Shown here: positions 33,536 to 46,612 of the stretch, piece after piece
Position numbering within the stretch: the first letter of the stretch is position 1
Layout of the letters: each line of letters begins with the position of its first letter
Assembly: GCA_021234535.1 (NCBI GenBank)
Contig: CM037842.1
Span: 22,569,106 to 22,633,105 of the forward strand
Origin: Stichopus chloronotus
Taxonomy: Eukaryota; Echinodermata; Holothuroidea; Aspidochirotida; Stichopodidae
Length of the DNA: 64,000 bases
Direction: 5' to 3'
Translations under genes and position numbers: made by a program
The notes under the pieces: model-generated
The model's input: only the letters and a program-made list of their open reading frames with translations
Database searches by the model: none
Told to the model about the DNA's origin: nothing

Positions 33536-36500
33536 ACTGTTTCTACACATTTCTACTATATTCATTAACATCAAGAGCTGAAAGAACTGAAATTATAATC
33601 ACAAATTTCTGTAACATTTCTTTGAAATCAATAAAAATATGGACCAAGAAAATTTGGGTTTTTGACAAATTTTTGCTAAGTTCTACTCATCCAAGGTGAA
33701 ATAATTTACACATTTGAAAACAAAAAAACAAAAAAGGGACAAAATGTGTACAAAATAAAGGTGCCATCCTGCTTGGGATGACAGCGACAACTGTAATAGT
33801 TCCATTTGGAGACTACCTGTACATGTGTACAGTACTTGTCCCAAGACCAAAGTACTTTGTTGTGACAGGTAGGTTAACTGAATATTCTTATTCCTAAACT
33901 GTCAGGGGATTTAAATGGAATGACAGTGATTTCTCCAATCCTGTAGCTAGCTAGCTAGTGAGGGCACCTCATTCAGATTCAATTAAATCCAATCTGTACT
34001 TTCCCTGCAGCAAGCAGGTAAGGGGTTTATTGATTACATAAGGTCCAGTCATTCACATGTACTGAATGAATCATTCTTGTGTCACTGTAGTAAAGGGGTG
34101 ACTATTATGCACAACCTATATTACGTGAAACATTTCATGGTCAAATGCAAAGAATAGATAAAATACAAGAAAGAAACAATTAATATGCTTGCTGTGCATC
34201 CTGTTATAATGTCCTTTGACTATTAAAATTTCATTGTAATAACTTAAGCATCTCAAACTTCCCAAGCAAACCAAAAAGGTAGATAATAAATATACTGACA
34301 CAAAGCAGGATTAATGGTTTTCAATGACGGTCAGGCACATAGCCATGGGGCGGGGGGAACAGGTTCATGTGCCCCCCAAACAATTTAAAAAATTTCCAAT
34401 AAAAGTTCCTGCTCTTTTCAAAAACAAATACAGCAAGAAAAGATGAAAAATCTCTTACCATTTTGCATCTAGACCTCTTGAACATGTCAGAGTGTTTCAT
34501 AGGGGAGGGGGACATCCCTCTTGGCAATTAAGAGAGAGTGACAATTAACACAGAGAGAAACATGTAATGCAGATGGATGAACACTTTTCTCATGATAGCT
34601 TTAATGGCAGTGAATCATCGTCCCAGTAACAGTTTCAATTCTTCTAACTATGCACTAACTTTTCTAACTTGTATCTTTTGAATTAGCTGTCAATCAAAGA
34701 GCAAAACCAATTGAGAATTTTGCATACCCCTAGTCAAAAATGTAGCTTGAGTTAATGAGTGACTGCTTTTAACATTCAGCTGGGCACTCATCTTCCATTC
34801 CACTTGGTTACAGAGTGTATGTATGTGCAGCTGCCTCGCATACAGTTACAGCTGTGAATGTACAGCAGCAAATGGGATTAAAGATAAGATACCGTGTTTC
34901 TGTCTGTATGGCTAACTTAGCTAGAGTTTTGTTAGATAACACCCCCAATGACGGACTTTCCAGTTCCTATAGTAACTGCAAAACTTGAACTTTTAAGAGA
35001 GGGCATCACTGACTTCAACAAGATAGTGATCAATCCCTACTTTTAATCCCACATGTCAAAGATCAGGGTCCTCTACTGGCCGCACTTTGAAATTTCACGT
35101 CTTTGATTGTATATCACTAATATCTCCAATAATATAACTTTGCTGTGGCCTTGAAACTTAGGCCAGATTCTTGATGATTATAGGGCAGTTATGATCTGCT
35201 GGGTTCTTGTATAGCTTTACACACAAAAGAAATTTCAAGGTAAGTACTCAATCAGGCGCAAAACCAGCCTGCGTGCCACTCACTAGCCCAGCAGCAGGTC
35301 TCACCAAGCTTGTACTCCCTGAAAGCTCTGTTTCCTCTTAAGTGCAAATCCCAACTGGAAGAGCATGACATCATTGACATGGGATATCATAATGTTTCTT
35401 GAAACTCATGGAGGGTTTACGATCACAGAATGAAAAAAAAAACTCTAATCAAGAGACAGTGCAGGTTGCAACAAACCATAAAATTTGTCTGTTTTTGCAA
35501 TCTTGAAATATAGTTTCCGTTTTAGGCCCCTTTTCAATTTAATGGCCAGTGAGAACGAGAGAGGTCAGCGACGGCTTACTCGTTCTTCTCAGACAACTCT
35601 TCACTTGAGCGACATTGACAATTTAAACAACAATCTCTGAAAGCAATCCTGGCTGTAAGGAGACTTTGAAGTTTGAATCTAAAACAGCTGACGTTTTTTA
35701 TGTTCACTGAAGTACCTGGGCACCTTTTGCACTTTTCTGGCAATTTTGAGTGACATGCTGCTGTGTGAATTGGAGCCATCCCTTCATTTCATGGGTAATT
35801 AACCTGTATATCCATACAATTGAACTTTAACATCCCAGTAACAACTGATATCTTTAAGAAATGATGATAGAACACAAGTGTCCTCAGTTCATTCAAGGAC
35901 AAAGTACATCTTCAACTAGCAGTAGGGTCAATGTTTGGTATTTTGGCCTGTAAGACAGCATACTGTTCATATAATGCTTTAATTGTATTGAATGTAATTG
36001 AATGGGTGTGGCATGACAATTTGTTATGTAAATCATACCATGGAATTATTACCCAAAATCATACTGTACATTCAATCCAGTGAAGTACTACTCATTTGTA
36101 TTAACTTTCACCTTGGGCTGAATCAGAACATTAATTTCAACTGGTAGCATTTATGTGCTACATGTAATTTGCAAACAAGCAACTGCTTGCACTGAATTAC
36201 ATTTGCTTAAAGATGAGAGTTACTGGTTGGTATCAATGCAAATGCACATTTGAGTATAATAGAGTTCCTAGTCACTAATCTACTAGAGTTTCTTCTACAT
36301 ACGATGTTCTCTCTAGCTTGACAAACAATCCAAATAGTTACATAGAATCATCGATGTTTAGTTCCAGCTTTAGTTCAATTCTCAGTCCCTGCTCAGTTAT
36401 TGTTTTGAATGTGATCAATTCAAGTTGAACTTGAAGTAACAATTTACATTTGTTTCCAATGAATTCTGTCCAGTGAGGGCTGGGAGATGACTAGCAGTGA

Positions 36501-37659
36501 TGAATGAATGCACTTACCAGAGAGTGTAAGTCACAATTAGGCATGATAAATTACTGTCAAACTGAAAGTTCTCAGGAAGTAAAAACAGGTTAATTAAACC
36601 ATCAAACTCAGCAACATGATGCTGGCTGTGGAAAACTCCTGAGGCTCAGTGAATATGATAATGATGACGCTCTGCTGCAAACTTCTTCAAAAGTTATCAT
36701 TAAATAGTACAAACTGAAAACCTGCACTAAAAGAAATATAAAGCTTACAAATCTCTACAGCACTGCATGATAAATCTAATCAACAACTATCAATGGAGGA
36801 TCAACTCACAACTAATCTTTTATGTTCACTTACATGTTACAACTACAGTCAGAAATAAGTTCCGGTATCTAAAAATAGAGTGAACAAAGAGATTTAAATA
36901 TCATTACTGAGCAACTGCAAGTTTTGAGGGTTTGATCCCCACCAAGTCACAGTAACGTTCAAGAGCATTCTAAGAGTTTCAAATCTGAACTGACCTAGAG
37001 AAAAAAGATACCAAACTTGGCCTAAAATTGTTGAGTTGGTGGAGTCAACTGATTTGACCGTGTAATATATCCACCTCAGGGGTTCCTCCACACTTGTATG
37101 GTCACTATTAGCATCATAAAGTAACTGCCCTTGAAGACCTGAATTACTAATACTTTATTGGCTTTTGTTGAATTTACAGTAAATTTGAATACTGATTTTG
37201 ACATCTAACATCTTATCTGGTTCGGTTATTTACGAACAACTCACTAACCTGTTTTAACACAACAAATGCAGTCCCATCTACCATGCCAAGAGTACTGGTA
37301 ACCTCGTAATACTGTGTTTTGCATAGTTTCTGAGCTCATCAGATGGCACAATTATGCTTGCCACTGAAATGTACCACAACCCCCCCTCCCTCCCACCTTC
37401 TCCCATGCATTGCAGTGATGGTGATGTGAACAAATGAAGTAAGTAGACAAGTTATCCCTTAAGACAAACATACATACACACATGCTCACACACTCATACC
37501 AAAGTCCACATCACACATGAGTGAAGACTTCACTGAGTTTTGCTTTGTGATTGCTCCCTGAACCCTAACCATAAAAATACACTCCCTACCGTTGTTTTCA
37601 AAGGAATTAAGAAATCTATAGAAATTCTCTCTGAGGACCTGAAATTCTTTTGTTTACGT

Positions 37660-37735
37660 CCTCGGAAAGTATTAAAATACAAACCACAGATACACACATG
37701 CACACACCTGCATGCACACACACATGCCATCATGA
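37660..37735. repeat. CA-rich simple sequence
   Basis: Imperfect cacacatgcacacac tract. Another CA-rich patch lies at 37468-37500. Confidence 0.8.
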
Positions 37736-39117
37736 ATGCAAAAGTTACAATTATCATCACAAGCAAATATAAAGAAGTTGACCATAAAATGCAAACTCAA
37801 CGGATTTTGAAACCTTGAAGGTGGCATACTACTGTTAAATAATTTACCTGCACGGAATCTGTTATTCTTTAGGAAATGCCTAAGTGGAGCTATGAGGATC
37901 TGTTTTTCTTCATGTTTTCAGTTATCATCACTTTTTTTTTACTTGAATGTTGAAGAGCACCAATTTAAGTACAGATGATGTGAAAATTATGACAATTAGA
38001 GGAGATTTAGATTGTTTTAGAAAATTGAAGGCACCATAGTGAACTATGAAAACTTCTACAAGCCTTGAGAGACCACATTACTTTTGCAATTTAGTGAGAA
38101 AGTCAATGGGGCAATGAATAAGGGTATGCTACCTTGAGAGGTGAAAGGTCTGTGGCCATAGATTACAACTACAGCAATACTATTTTAGGATGCAAGTAAA
38201 GAAATGTCAATTGAGTATGCATGAGGGAAATCTATGGGACAACACAAAAACAAGGCATGAACTGTACTAAAGATAAATTAGCAAAGAAATGATTGACAGG
38301 CATCATAGATTCTGGACACAAGCCTGCAATTTTTGACATTTACTGCTATAGTCCCATATATTATCACTGACACCTATTAACAGTATTAATCCAGGGTTAT
38401 GTCTCAGCACTACTGAAAGAATTAGCTGACTAGATTAAATAACTACAAGGGACTGAGATGGATTCCCAGTGAGTGCAAGTTGGAACACGGTTGACAGAGA
38501 CTTGATGGACAGATGATTATTTTTATTACAATTCAAAAAAATTTTGGATTTAAGCTCAGATTACTACACATGGTTGCAGATATGTCTGGATGCACGCAGG
38601 AACAGAACCAAAATGAAATACCAGAGAGATTTATTATTTTCATGGCCACCTTACACTATGTACAAAATTAATATAAGCTCAATCATCCAGATGTAATCTT
38701 TTGAACTTCCCTTAAAAACTGATACGGTCAGTTGAGTAAACAATGGAAAAACAGCTCCAGATGCAAGATGTTCTAGAAAAACTATAAAATTACTAGCCAA
38801 CAACCTTCCTCAGATTTGCCAAGTAATAGTTAAGAATTAACACATCAGGAATGATAGCAACAAAGGAAAAACCTCCCACATTCTAACTGGGAATCTGGTA
38901 AATAGTGAAGACTTGAATATATAACATTCTGTCACTCTCAGGCTAAAGAATATGTCATGACATTGGAAAAGGAAGGCATGAATTTCCCAAATGTACTGAA
39001 AAGACACTCTCTGATGAAACACCTTTTAAAACGTCCAAAAGACAAAGAATGGAGTCAAAATCAAGAAGATTTAAGGTGATTTAAAAGCAGTCGAGTTTCC
39101 TAGCTGCAAGTTGCAAA

Positions 39118-39240
39118 GGCTGGCAATTACGGAAGGACAGTGACCTGATACAGAGACACAGCCAGTTGCTAGATTATGGTCACTACGGTAATGCATAAAT
39201 TATATGAGATGAGAATGAGTACACATGCACTGTGAATGGC
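39118..39240 (+). repeat. Solo end-repeat of the ggctggcaattacgg family
   Basis: ggctggcaattacggaagg, then a gtgacc phrase, cagttgctaga-tatggtca, and tacggtaatgcataaattat. The same order and orientation occur at 44128-44240 and, more diverged, at 46225-46345. The inverted form occurs at 40961-41065. Confidence 0.75.
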
Positions 39241-41074
39241 ACTTTTCCTAACACACTAAAAAGAGTAAAACAGTCCAATTTTTGTTCCAGCTACCCGATA
39301 AAATTTCTTACATCTCATTTTTGGGTTCAGATTCCTACATTAAAACAACCATTATAGATACGATTTCACTCAGAATGGGGTCTTTGTATAACAGTGACAT
39401 CAGGCCTCAAACCGAAAACATTGATTGATGAAAACATGTTGAAAACTTTGATTGGCTGATCTACATCATCTGGAGATATATAACCAATTCTACCCTCAGT
39501 TCACATTTTCAACAAATTAACTTCATCATGAATTCCATAGAACCAAAATTACTGGAATGAGGATGAGAGACAAACCACGAAAGCCAAAGGTAGGTTATTA
39601 TGCACTTCAAGTGTCATTTATTGGTAAGAAAAATGGCATGCAAATTTTAGTTATGTGACGTACAATGTAGTAGACCACATAGTGTTTCATATATCCATGT
39701 CTCCGTACATACACAGTACTATATGTTAGTCATTACTAGCCTTTTACAGTACAAAATGTTGACACCTAGTGCAGTCCTAGGGCTAGGCTATATACCGTAC
39801 AGTAGGTACGACTTGTGCAGCTACTAAAAAATATGTACAGAAATGATCTCTTATCTACCAGATGTGTTGTGTACATTTTTATTACATGTTTTTCAATAAA
39901 GTTTAAGTTGAGTGCTACTATAAATCAATGCACAAGCAATGAAGCCTATAGCCATGCACGGTTGTTCTCGACAAAATGTAGACATGCCTCTGTGCAGTCC
40001 GGTCTCGGGTGATGATTCTACAAAAAAGGAGGTCTCTCGTGTCACCTTAATTCTTTACACCCTTAGTCTACTGTGCCAGTGTGTGTGTTTCCTCAGTATA
40101 GGCATACAGTACTGTACATACGTTTCCTTGTACTGTCTATAAACAGCATAGCATTCATCAGAATGAATACGACAGCCGCCTGCCAATTACCTTACTGTAG
40201 CTTATTGGTAACATTGTCATCTGGCTACTCAGAATCAGTCTGTGATGGTATTTCATTGCCTTGTATGGCTAATATAAGATAGACAATCAAGAGGCGCGAC
40301 TACTGAATTAGCATATTTGCGCATCTTACTCACAAAAAGTGTAGCTGTGCAAACCCCGCTTTTACAGGCATATGGTACTGTACGGAACTGGTTTATGGTA
40401 CAGATAATGTAGGTAACCCACATGTATGTTCAAACACGATCCTCTGTGTGTCAGCTACATACATGTCTTTCACAACAAACCGATTACCAATACCAAAACT
40501 TGAATGAAAGCTATATTGTGAGTTTCCAAATGAAGAAAAGTAAAATGAAAACGACATTTTAACATTAATTTTTGCATGAGAATTTAATAAGGCATAAAGT
40601 AGAAAAGAAGTTGATGTGCTATTAATTTGCTATGTTACATTCAGACTAACATAGGTTGTACAATCAGTGTTGCAGTTAAATAGAGACAGTTTTTCCTCAG
40701 CAACTTCGGCAATGAATTTTCAGGCTATTATTGTTAGTGGCTACATTCTAGGGATAGGATTAGGTTTTGGCTACTGTAGTTTTGAATGATAAGCAAATGC
40801 AACATGGCATAGGAGCATGGACACAAGTTTAAAAAGTTTGCTACACTACATTTATCCAACGCTACCTCAATGAAAGTACCTCTTACAATCCTCTTCATTA
40901 AAACTTACATGTCATTTAGTAATATTTATACTTCAATAAATTCTCCAACTCTTCTTGATTTGGGAATTAACTAGTACCGTACTCACCTCATACAACCTAT
41001 GCATTACCATCTTGACTACGGTCTAGCATCTAGCAATTGTGTGTGTGCAAATCTGGCCAGTATCCTTGAATAAT

Positions 41075-41960
41075 TTCCAACTGTAGGAGCCAAGGAGAGG
41101 AGAAACAATTCTCACCTGGACGGGATGACCACGACGAAGGCGATAGTGATTCAGCATGGAAAGGCCCGGTATTCAGATGCACCAATTGTATCACGAACTC
41201 CTCGCCGACATGTGTAGGGCAGACGGTAACTAGCATGGTACATCATGCCAAGGGAACTGACAAGCCCGAAGATATACCAGAACATGAGATGATCACACAT
41301 GAAGTGCTCCTGGAAACCTGGCGGCAGACACAGCGTGCCCCCGTACGTCATGTGCACGTATCTGATCCCGTGGGTGAGCGTGAGGGTGGATTAGCACCAC
41401 CATCCAGCACGAAAGTGTCTCCTTCTAGGTCTGTGTGTAGGGTGGTTCACTTAAAATAAATGCACCGTCCAACGTGCGTCCTGGCTTCATGCATATGATG
41501 TACCATTTCAGGGCCCAAACCCTATGCCAACACTTGTCCTCAAAACCGAGGAGAAGCTTCTAAGGTTCGGTAACGAAATTTGCCAGTGAGAAAGATGGAG
41601 TTTGATTCTTCACAAGGAAGTGCTGGTCCAGCGGCAGTTGCACCCCTCTGGGATCGAGGCATGTGAACCCTGGTTGGAGAGTAAGTGCATGGAGTGTGCC
41701 TCGGCGTCGTGCGGAGGCTGCGGCGACTAGGTAAAGTGTCTTGGAAATGTGCAGGTCCAACGGTACCTTATGCAGCACTTCGTATAGCAGGCAAGCCAGT
41801 GTTTCAGATGTAAAGTCTAATCCTTAAGCCAGTCCCATGCGTCCAAGGTACCAAGCACACGCAAACACTAACTGATACGTGTGAGGATGTGGCGCCGAAA
41901 ATAGGTCAACCCAATCTACCTTGGCAACATGAAATGCTGGCTATGGGTTACAATGACAGG
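41075..41960 (-). pseudogene. Degenerate tyrosine recombinase, DIRS type
   Basis: One minus-strand frame, interrupted by about four stops, carries the DIRS recombinase landmarks in order: HISKTLYLVAAASARRRG (first catalytic Arg region), LPLDQHFLVKNQTPSF, VWALKWYI (the usual P-V-R-A-L-x-x-Y site), and AHDVRGHAVSAA (the H-x-x-R pair). The Arg and H-x-x-R sites share the frame, so decay has been by stops rather than frameshifts in this part. The C-terminal tyrosine was not located with confidence. In family terms the enzyme integrates a circular DNA intermediate. This copy cannot be functional. Confidence 0.72.
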
Positions 41961-41985
41961 CAGTCCATTAACACGCTGATGCTAT

Positions 41986-42880
41986 GGACTATAAACATTG
42001 TCCGCACTCGGCGTCTACTGGGATAGAAGCCTGTGGGACTCTAAAAGCCTCATTCAACGTTAAATGGGAAACCAGGGCCTCCAAAGTGAATGAAACCGGG
42101 TCCTGCACATAAAGGAGTGTTCTACGCAAACACCATTGCTGCACGTCCAAAAGCATCAACCCGAATTTCTGTAACCCTAAGTGGCTGATCTCCCTCGACT
42201 TCGGAGTCAAGGGCCGTACGCTCCTCCGTCCGGGAGAAAAGGCCGACAGAGTGTCCAACAATATGCCACTATGGAACAGATGCTCAACATCATGAGATGG
42301 GAAGGTAGGACAGTTTGCTTGGGCCAGATTGTCACGGGTGCTGGCTGAATCCTCCAGATTCAAGGGACCACGCTCAGAGAGAAGGTGTTCGGGGAGGTCT
42401 TGGACCTGACCCAGGACCAACTGGTGCTTGGTCTGCGTCAATTTGCCTCTACAGTGACAGAAATTGCCATCCCCAAACAATGGGGAGGAGTCCAAAGAAC
42501 AGCGTGTGTGATCCGAGGTGGGTACAGGTACGTTCACGACCCTGCCCACTGTCACTTGATATCGACGAGAAACCCTTGAAACCCTGGGTCTGCCTGGAGA
42601 AAGACTTGGAACTTGATGCAAAGAGGTCTGGGCCCGCAAAGTCCTCCACTATTGGACACGTGGCAATAGGGTCCTCCGGTCAGGCTGGCCCTGCCACCCG
42701 GGGGACAGACCTGGACACTTCAGAGCCATTCCAGGCTGCACTAACGCCATCATAGACGACAGTCGACAATGCCGAGGGTCGGGTCTCAGCAGGACCGGTG
42801 GAAGCCTGCTGTTGAGGACTTATCCTGCCTATCACAGGAGCATTCCTGGCATGAAGACTACTACAGTATTGTCCATCATT
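41986..42880 (-). pseudogene. GC-rich remnant upstream of the recombinase, possibly gag-like
   Basis: A 216-codon open stretch (41989-42639 minus) lies directly upstream of the recombinase remnant, and a second frame over 42449-42790 includes phrases such as VEDFAGPDLFASSSKSFS. The GC content is far above the surrounding intron. Position and composition suggest the first ORF of the same element. I recognise no gag or zinc-knuckle motif, so the function is not shown. Confidence 0.4.
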
Positions 42881-43734
42881 CTGTCCTTGAAAAATTTAAC
42901 TTATCTAGTGCCAAGGTGATAGTACTCTAGTATATATTTTATGCACAGATATACATTTAGTAAAATTTTTATCTAGATACAAGTAGTTTATTCTTCCCAT
43001 TCTATCTTTATATTATATGTCAAGAGGCCATGGAAAACTTTGTTCTGTTTGCAACACATTTTTTGCATCTGTCAATATGTTACTATTATGCAGAATGATC
43101 CAAAATACAATTGTCAGTTCAATATTGTGACCTTTACTGTTTTTTATTAGCCTAATGTTGACTGTTCGCAGAAGTTTTACTTATGTTTTTCCTATTCAGC
43201 TGTTAGTCGTGCATCAAGATGAGGCATAAACACCATACACCAAAGCTGCTTACAAATGTCAGTTGAATCCAACATAAGATCTTTTTAATAACCAGAGAAC
43301 GGATATTTCCATGTGATTTAGTATCCTGGTCAAGAGTCACTGATTTAATCCTGAATTCCTAATTATTTTTATCCCAGTGCCCCTGGGATCCAGAATCTGG
43401 ATCAGATTTGACTCGAATTGGATAAAATTGACTCAGCTCTTTTAAAATTGCACATCTATGACATTTTTTTTTTTCTTGTTTGTGACTAGCAGAACCACCT
43501 AATTAGCATATTAACCAATGATCAAGTCCCAGCAACTAACCTTTAGAAATCCTGAATATTATCATTAATATTATTATTCTATCCCACAATTGACTCCACA
43601 ATATCATCAGCAAACAGATAATGATGATCATTTAATCCTTTTAGTCATTGTTCTGCATTGACAGCTAAACATCACACGGCTAGCTACTACAGTCATGTTA
43701 TACATGAAGACTTCACCTTAAAGTGATTGTGTGC

Positions 43735-43915
43735 ATAGGCAAAAAGTAAAAACACTGAAATTTCATCTCCAAAAGTTTGGTAATTAGGCTTTTAATTACA
43801 CCATTCAGACAAGCTGGGAAAATAAATAGGTTTCAGTTGTTTAATTTTGCCATATGATTTCAAATTCTTCTAACATAATGATGAAAAAGTGTAGAATACC
43901 ATAATGTAGTGGTTG
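43735..43915 (+). repeat. Dispersed repeat, copy 2 (aaatttcatctccaaaag family)
   Basis: Diverged second copy of 33345-33535 in the same orientation, lying between the GC-rich DIRS remnant and its high-coordinate end repeat. This implies insertion into, or an originally internal position in, that element. Confidence 0.7.
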
Positions 43916-43975
43916 ACAGTTTTCATCCAAATCAATGGTGTGCTTCTTTGAGCAAGCCAATGGGAAGTATACTAG

Positions 43976-44245
43976 TACCCCAAAACTCCCTGGTTTGGGA
44001 ATTCGCTAGCAACATACTCACCTCATATAACCTATGCAACAGTTGAAAACTTGGAAAACCAAGGAAGATTAGCGTAGATGCAGAAGCAGCTAGAAACTTT
44101 GCAGTCAGACCATAAAGGCTGGCAATTACGGAAGGGCGGTGACCAGCTACACACACGCACACACACACAAAATTGCCAGATGCTAGACCATGGTCAATAC
44201 GGTAATGCATAGGTTATATGAGGTGTGGGAGTACGCGCTGTGAAT
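43976..44245. repeat. Inverted pair of DIRS-related end repeats
   Basis: The block ctggtttgggaattcgctag, then catactcacctcatataac (43998-44035), is the right-end orientation. ggctggcaattacggaag (44128 on) through tacggtaatgcataggtta is the left-end orientation, with a CA tract between. A similar but more diverged pair frames 53573-53880. Confidence 0.65.
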
Positions 44246-44946
44246 TTTAAATATTCAGTTACAACTCAGGGTCACTGACGCCACAGGCAAGGTTGTGTTC
44301 AGTTTGTAGGTTTTTTGTAAACACAGTGTTTCCTTTCACCAAACGCTACAATTCCCGATACCTACCGAGGAGCGACGACTTGAGTAGTATGTTTTTGATA
44401 CGCTAGTGAGACCTGTACTATTGCATATTCATTAGAGGGTTATAGTAAGAAAAATTTTCAAATACGATTTCTGTTTTTTACTGTTTTTATGTCGAACCAG
44501 TTGCTTTTCGAAGTAGTTACTGTCATTTTCCTTCATTGAAAGACATAGTCCCTTCATGTACAACCTTGCATGTACATTTAAAAATAAAGAAAAAGTTAAG
44601 ATCAATCATAATCTTATCTTTTTGGTTTTTCAGTACACACGCAATCACTTTAAAATATCACTCCAAACAACTAAGGTCAGCTCTCATATTATTCTTTCCA
44701 GGAGTCTAAATCTACTTGTAGCAAACATGTCACTGTGCTTACCTAAGGCAATTATAATTCAAAACTGGCTCAACTAATTTAGTTTAAATAGAAATGGTAA
44801 AGTCAGAAAAGTCACACAGATGGAAGAGTAGATAGGGGATAATCACAGCAAGTACAAACTCAAATACCTTTCAGCTGACTTTCTTAGATATGAGACAAAT
44901 CATAAAATACATATCACCATATCAATTACTGAAAGTCTTCACTCAC

Positions 44947-45246
44947 ATTTGATGTCTAATGTCACTGAAGTGCGAAGATGCTCATATTCTGCCACTACGC
45001 AAGAGAGTTCTCTGTTGTTATACTCAGGAGTGGGAAAGAAAGACAGCATGCTCGACGTGGTACTTCGGCCCAAACCGGAGGAGAAGTTCCCCTGTGTTGC
45101 GTTGGATGATATATCTAACCTTCCATCTATCATCCAACGTAAGTTAGAAGCAGGAAAACCATTGTGGGCGGAGCATGAAAACCTCACCTCTTCCCCTTCT
45201 CGAATGTTAGAAGGCAGCTGAAATATCTGGGGCTCATCTGGAGGTC
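44947..45246 (-). CDS. Exon: Ig module 1 (first visible) of the Ig/FN3 receptor
   Basis: 300 nt, phase 1-1. The acceptor is ttactttag|GA and the donor is AAAT|gtgagtga. The module starts at PPDEPQIFQLPSN. It has the B-strand cysteine in VRFSCSAHNGFPAS, the core tryptophan in LRWMIDGRL, and the F-strand cysteine in ELSCVVAEYEHL, ending TLDIK. The spacing and the GFPAS-x-LRW pattern resemble the CD80-like C2 sets common in nephrin and Kirre proteins. Sequons are visible at NAT and NFS. The exon joins to the next through a Ser codon. No more N-terminal exon was found between here and 64000, so the upstream intron is probably longer than 18.7 kb, or an upstream exon was missed. Confidence 0.9.
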
Positions 45247-46224
45247 CTAAAGTAAAGAAAAAAAAGAAATCCAAATTTGACAGTAAGGTATGGGGAACAA
45301 AAACTTGCTTTGAGGATAAATTTACTTCCAATGCTACATAATATCAAATACTAAATTGCATCAAAGTTTACTGCGATATTCAATTTCCCAAATGCTAAAG
45401 ATCCCTGAAGAAAGTTCCTGTGTGTGTTTCATCTCTTCCTCAATTTCCCTGTTCCCTTCCCCCCGCCTCCACAAGGTCTCTGTGTAGACGAGAGGATGTA
45501 TGGATAATACAGTGTAAGTTTCACATCATATTGTGCAATTAGAGCAGATGGTGTATGGTAAAGAAAAATGGAATTCCATAAGGAGGGAAAAAGAGCACCA
45601 GAACCCTGCATTCACACTTATTGGCTGTATGTATATTACATCTCACAGTGTCCATTGGATCTTGTTCATAAATTCACCATCTCTCAAGAAGCATTTGATC
45701 TTAGGATCAATAGCAGTTAATCATCTGTGAAATTCCTCTGATAGTGATAACTTACAGTACCTATTATCCCTAAGACAATAATACTATCAAGGTTCAAATC
45801 TCAACTTTCAACAGGAATTAACTACAACAGAAAACAACTTGTACAAAAGTCCTTCATATACCAATTTTTTTCTCTTTTGAAGTTTACTTGCTAACTTTTG
45901 TCCTTGCATCACCTGGCATTTTGTGTGGGGTACAGAGCTTAACACCCCAGGCGGTCAGAATACAATAGGATCAAAGAATGAACTCTGCCAAGGACACCAT
46001 TATAATAACTTACAGTTGATAATGCAATGAGCCAAATGGCAGGGATATGGCATTATGAACGGAAGCTTATTGTAGGATAAAAAATCTGTGTATGAATGAA
46101 AGGTTTATATGGGCATATAGTGGTACTAAAATTATTAAGTATTCAGTAAAATCCTTTATGAAGATGATGAAGAGTGATTAGAAAAAATGCAAAAAAGCTG
46201 TTCTCTTTGCTGCTGGAATAGACA

Positions 46225-46345
46225 GCTGGCAATTACAGAAAGATGATGCCCAAATATGTACACACACAATTGCCAGTTGCTAAATTCTGGTCAATATGGT
46301 AAATGCATAAGTTATATCAGGGGAGGGAGTAGGTGCTATGAATCT
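46225..46345 (+). repeat. Solo end-repeat, diverged (ggcaattacagaaag)
   Basis: gctggcaattacagaaag, acacacaattgccagttgct, ggtcaatatggtaaatgc, then ataagttatatcagg. Same family and orientation as 39118 and 44128. Confidence 0.65.
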
Positions 46346-46612
46346 TCATTTCTCCTAAGAAAGAATCAGAGTCTTGCACAAAAAAACAAAAAAATGCATA
46401 AGGAAACCTATAAAACAGTACCAAAAAAAATGATGTAAGAGTACAAAAGACAAATGAAAAATGTACACACATAAGAACATTTAAAAAGATTGATGAAACC
46501 AACTTGAAGAGTAACAGCTCAATATCATGTAACACTTTGACTGCACATGGATAAAAGAACAGACAAAGACAGTTTGTTTTCAGAAAAAGAAGTATGAAGT
46601 CTGCCAAGGCCG

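Larger units (their letters stand above)
40955..44245 (-). mobile_element. Broken DIRS-like retroelement with inverted end repeats
   Basis: The low-coordinate end (40961-41065) reads ctcacctcatacaacctatg, gcattaccatcttgac, then gtctagcatctagcaattg. It is the reverse complement of the high-coordinate end (44128-44240). Between them lie a GC-rich coding remnant with a tyrosine-recombinase match (41075-41960), a second GC-rich remnant (to about 42880), then AT-rich filler. No reverse-transcriptase remnant was found, so this would be an internally deleted copy. DIRS elements are known for tyrosine recombinases and inverted or split end repeats. The boundaries are approximate, and a second end-like block at 43976-44040 shows nesting. 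Confidence 0.6.
32779..44946 (-). other. Longest internal intron, between Ig2 and Ig1
   Basis: 12.2 kb. It contains MITE copy 1 (32927), a dispersed repeat (33345), a DIRS-related end repeat (39118), the GC-rich broken DIRS-like element (40955-44245) with a second dispersed repeat copy inside it, and a CA-rich stretch (37660). The stretches 33.6-37.6 and 37.8-39.1 kb show nothing recognisable. An additional Ig exon here cannot be excluded, but the Ig1-Ig2 junction is already in phase. Confidence 0.6.
2630..45246 (-). other. Gene locus: Ig/FN3 single-pass membrane receptor (C-terminal part, 8 exons)
   Basis: The eight exons listed separately join into one open frame of 647 codons. Module order from the visible N side is Ig, Ig, Ig, Ig, FN3, short linker, FN3-like, TM helix, short basic tail. 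Every internal exon is phase 1-1, the classic layout of shuffled extracellular modules, and each junction gives a sensible residue (Ser, Tyr, Tyr, Ser, Pro, Gly, Leu). Family knowledge: Ig arrays followed by FN3 and one TM helix are typical of cell-adhesion receptors such as nephrin/SYG-2, Kirre-like and Dscam/Echinoid relatives. I cannot assign an ortholog. Introns from Ig1 onward are about 12.2, 1.1, 10.8, 4.5, 4.8, 1.5 and 5.7 kb. The N-terminus and signal peptide are missing from the window, and the 3' end is uncertain (see the TM exon). Confidence 0.9.

Noticed and set aside
36925..36960. B-box-like gggtttgatccccacc
   Set aside because: There is no A box or cloverleaf upstream. A related phrase at 50068 suggests only a decayed repeat.
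42315..42755. 146-codon plus-strand frame
   Set aside because: It lies opposite the GC-rich element remnant. High GC lowers stop density, and the minus strand carries the recognisable recombinase.
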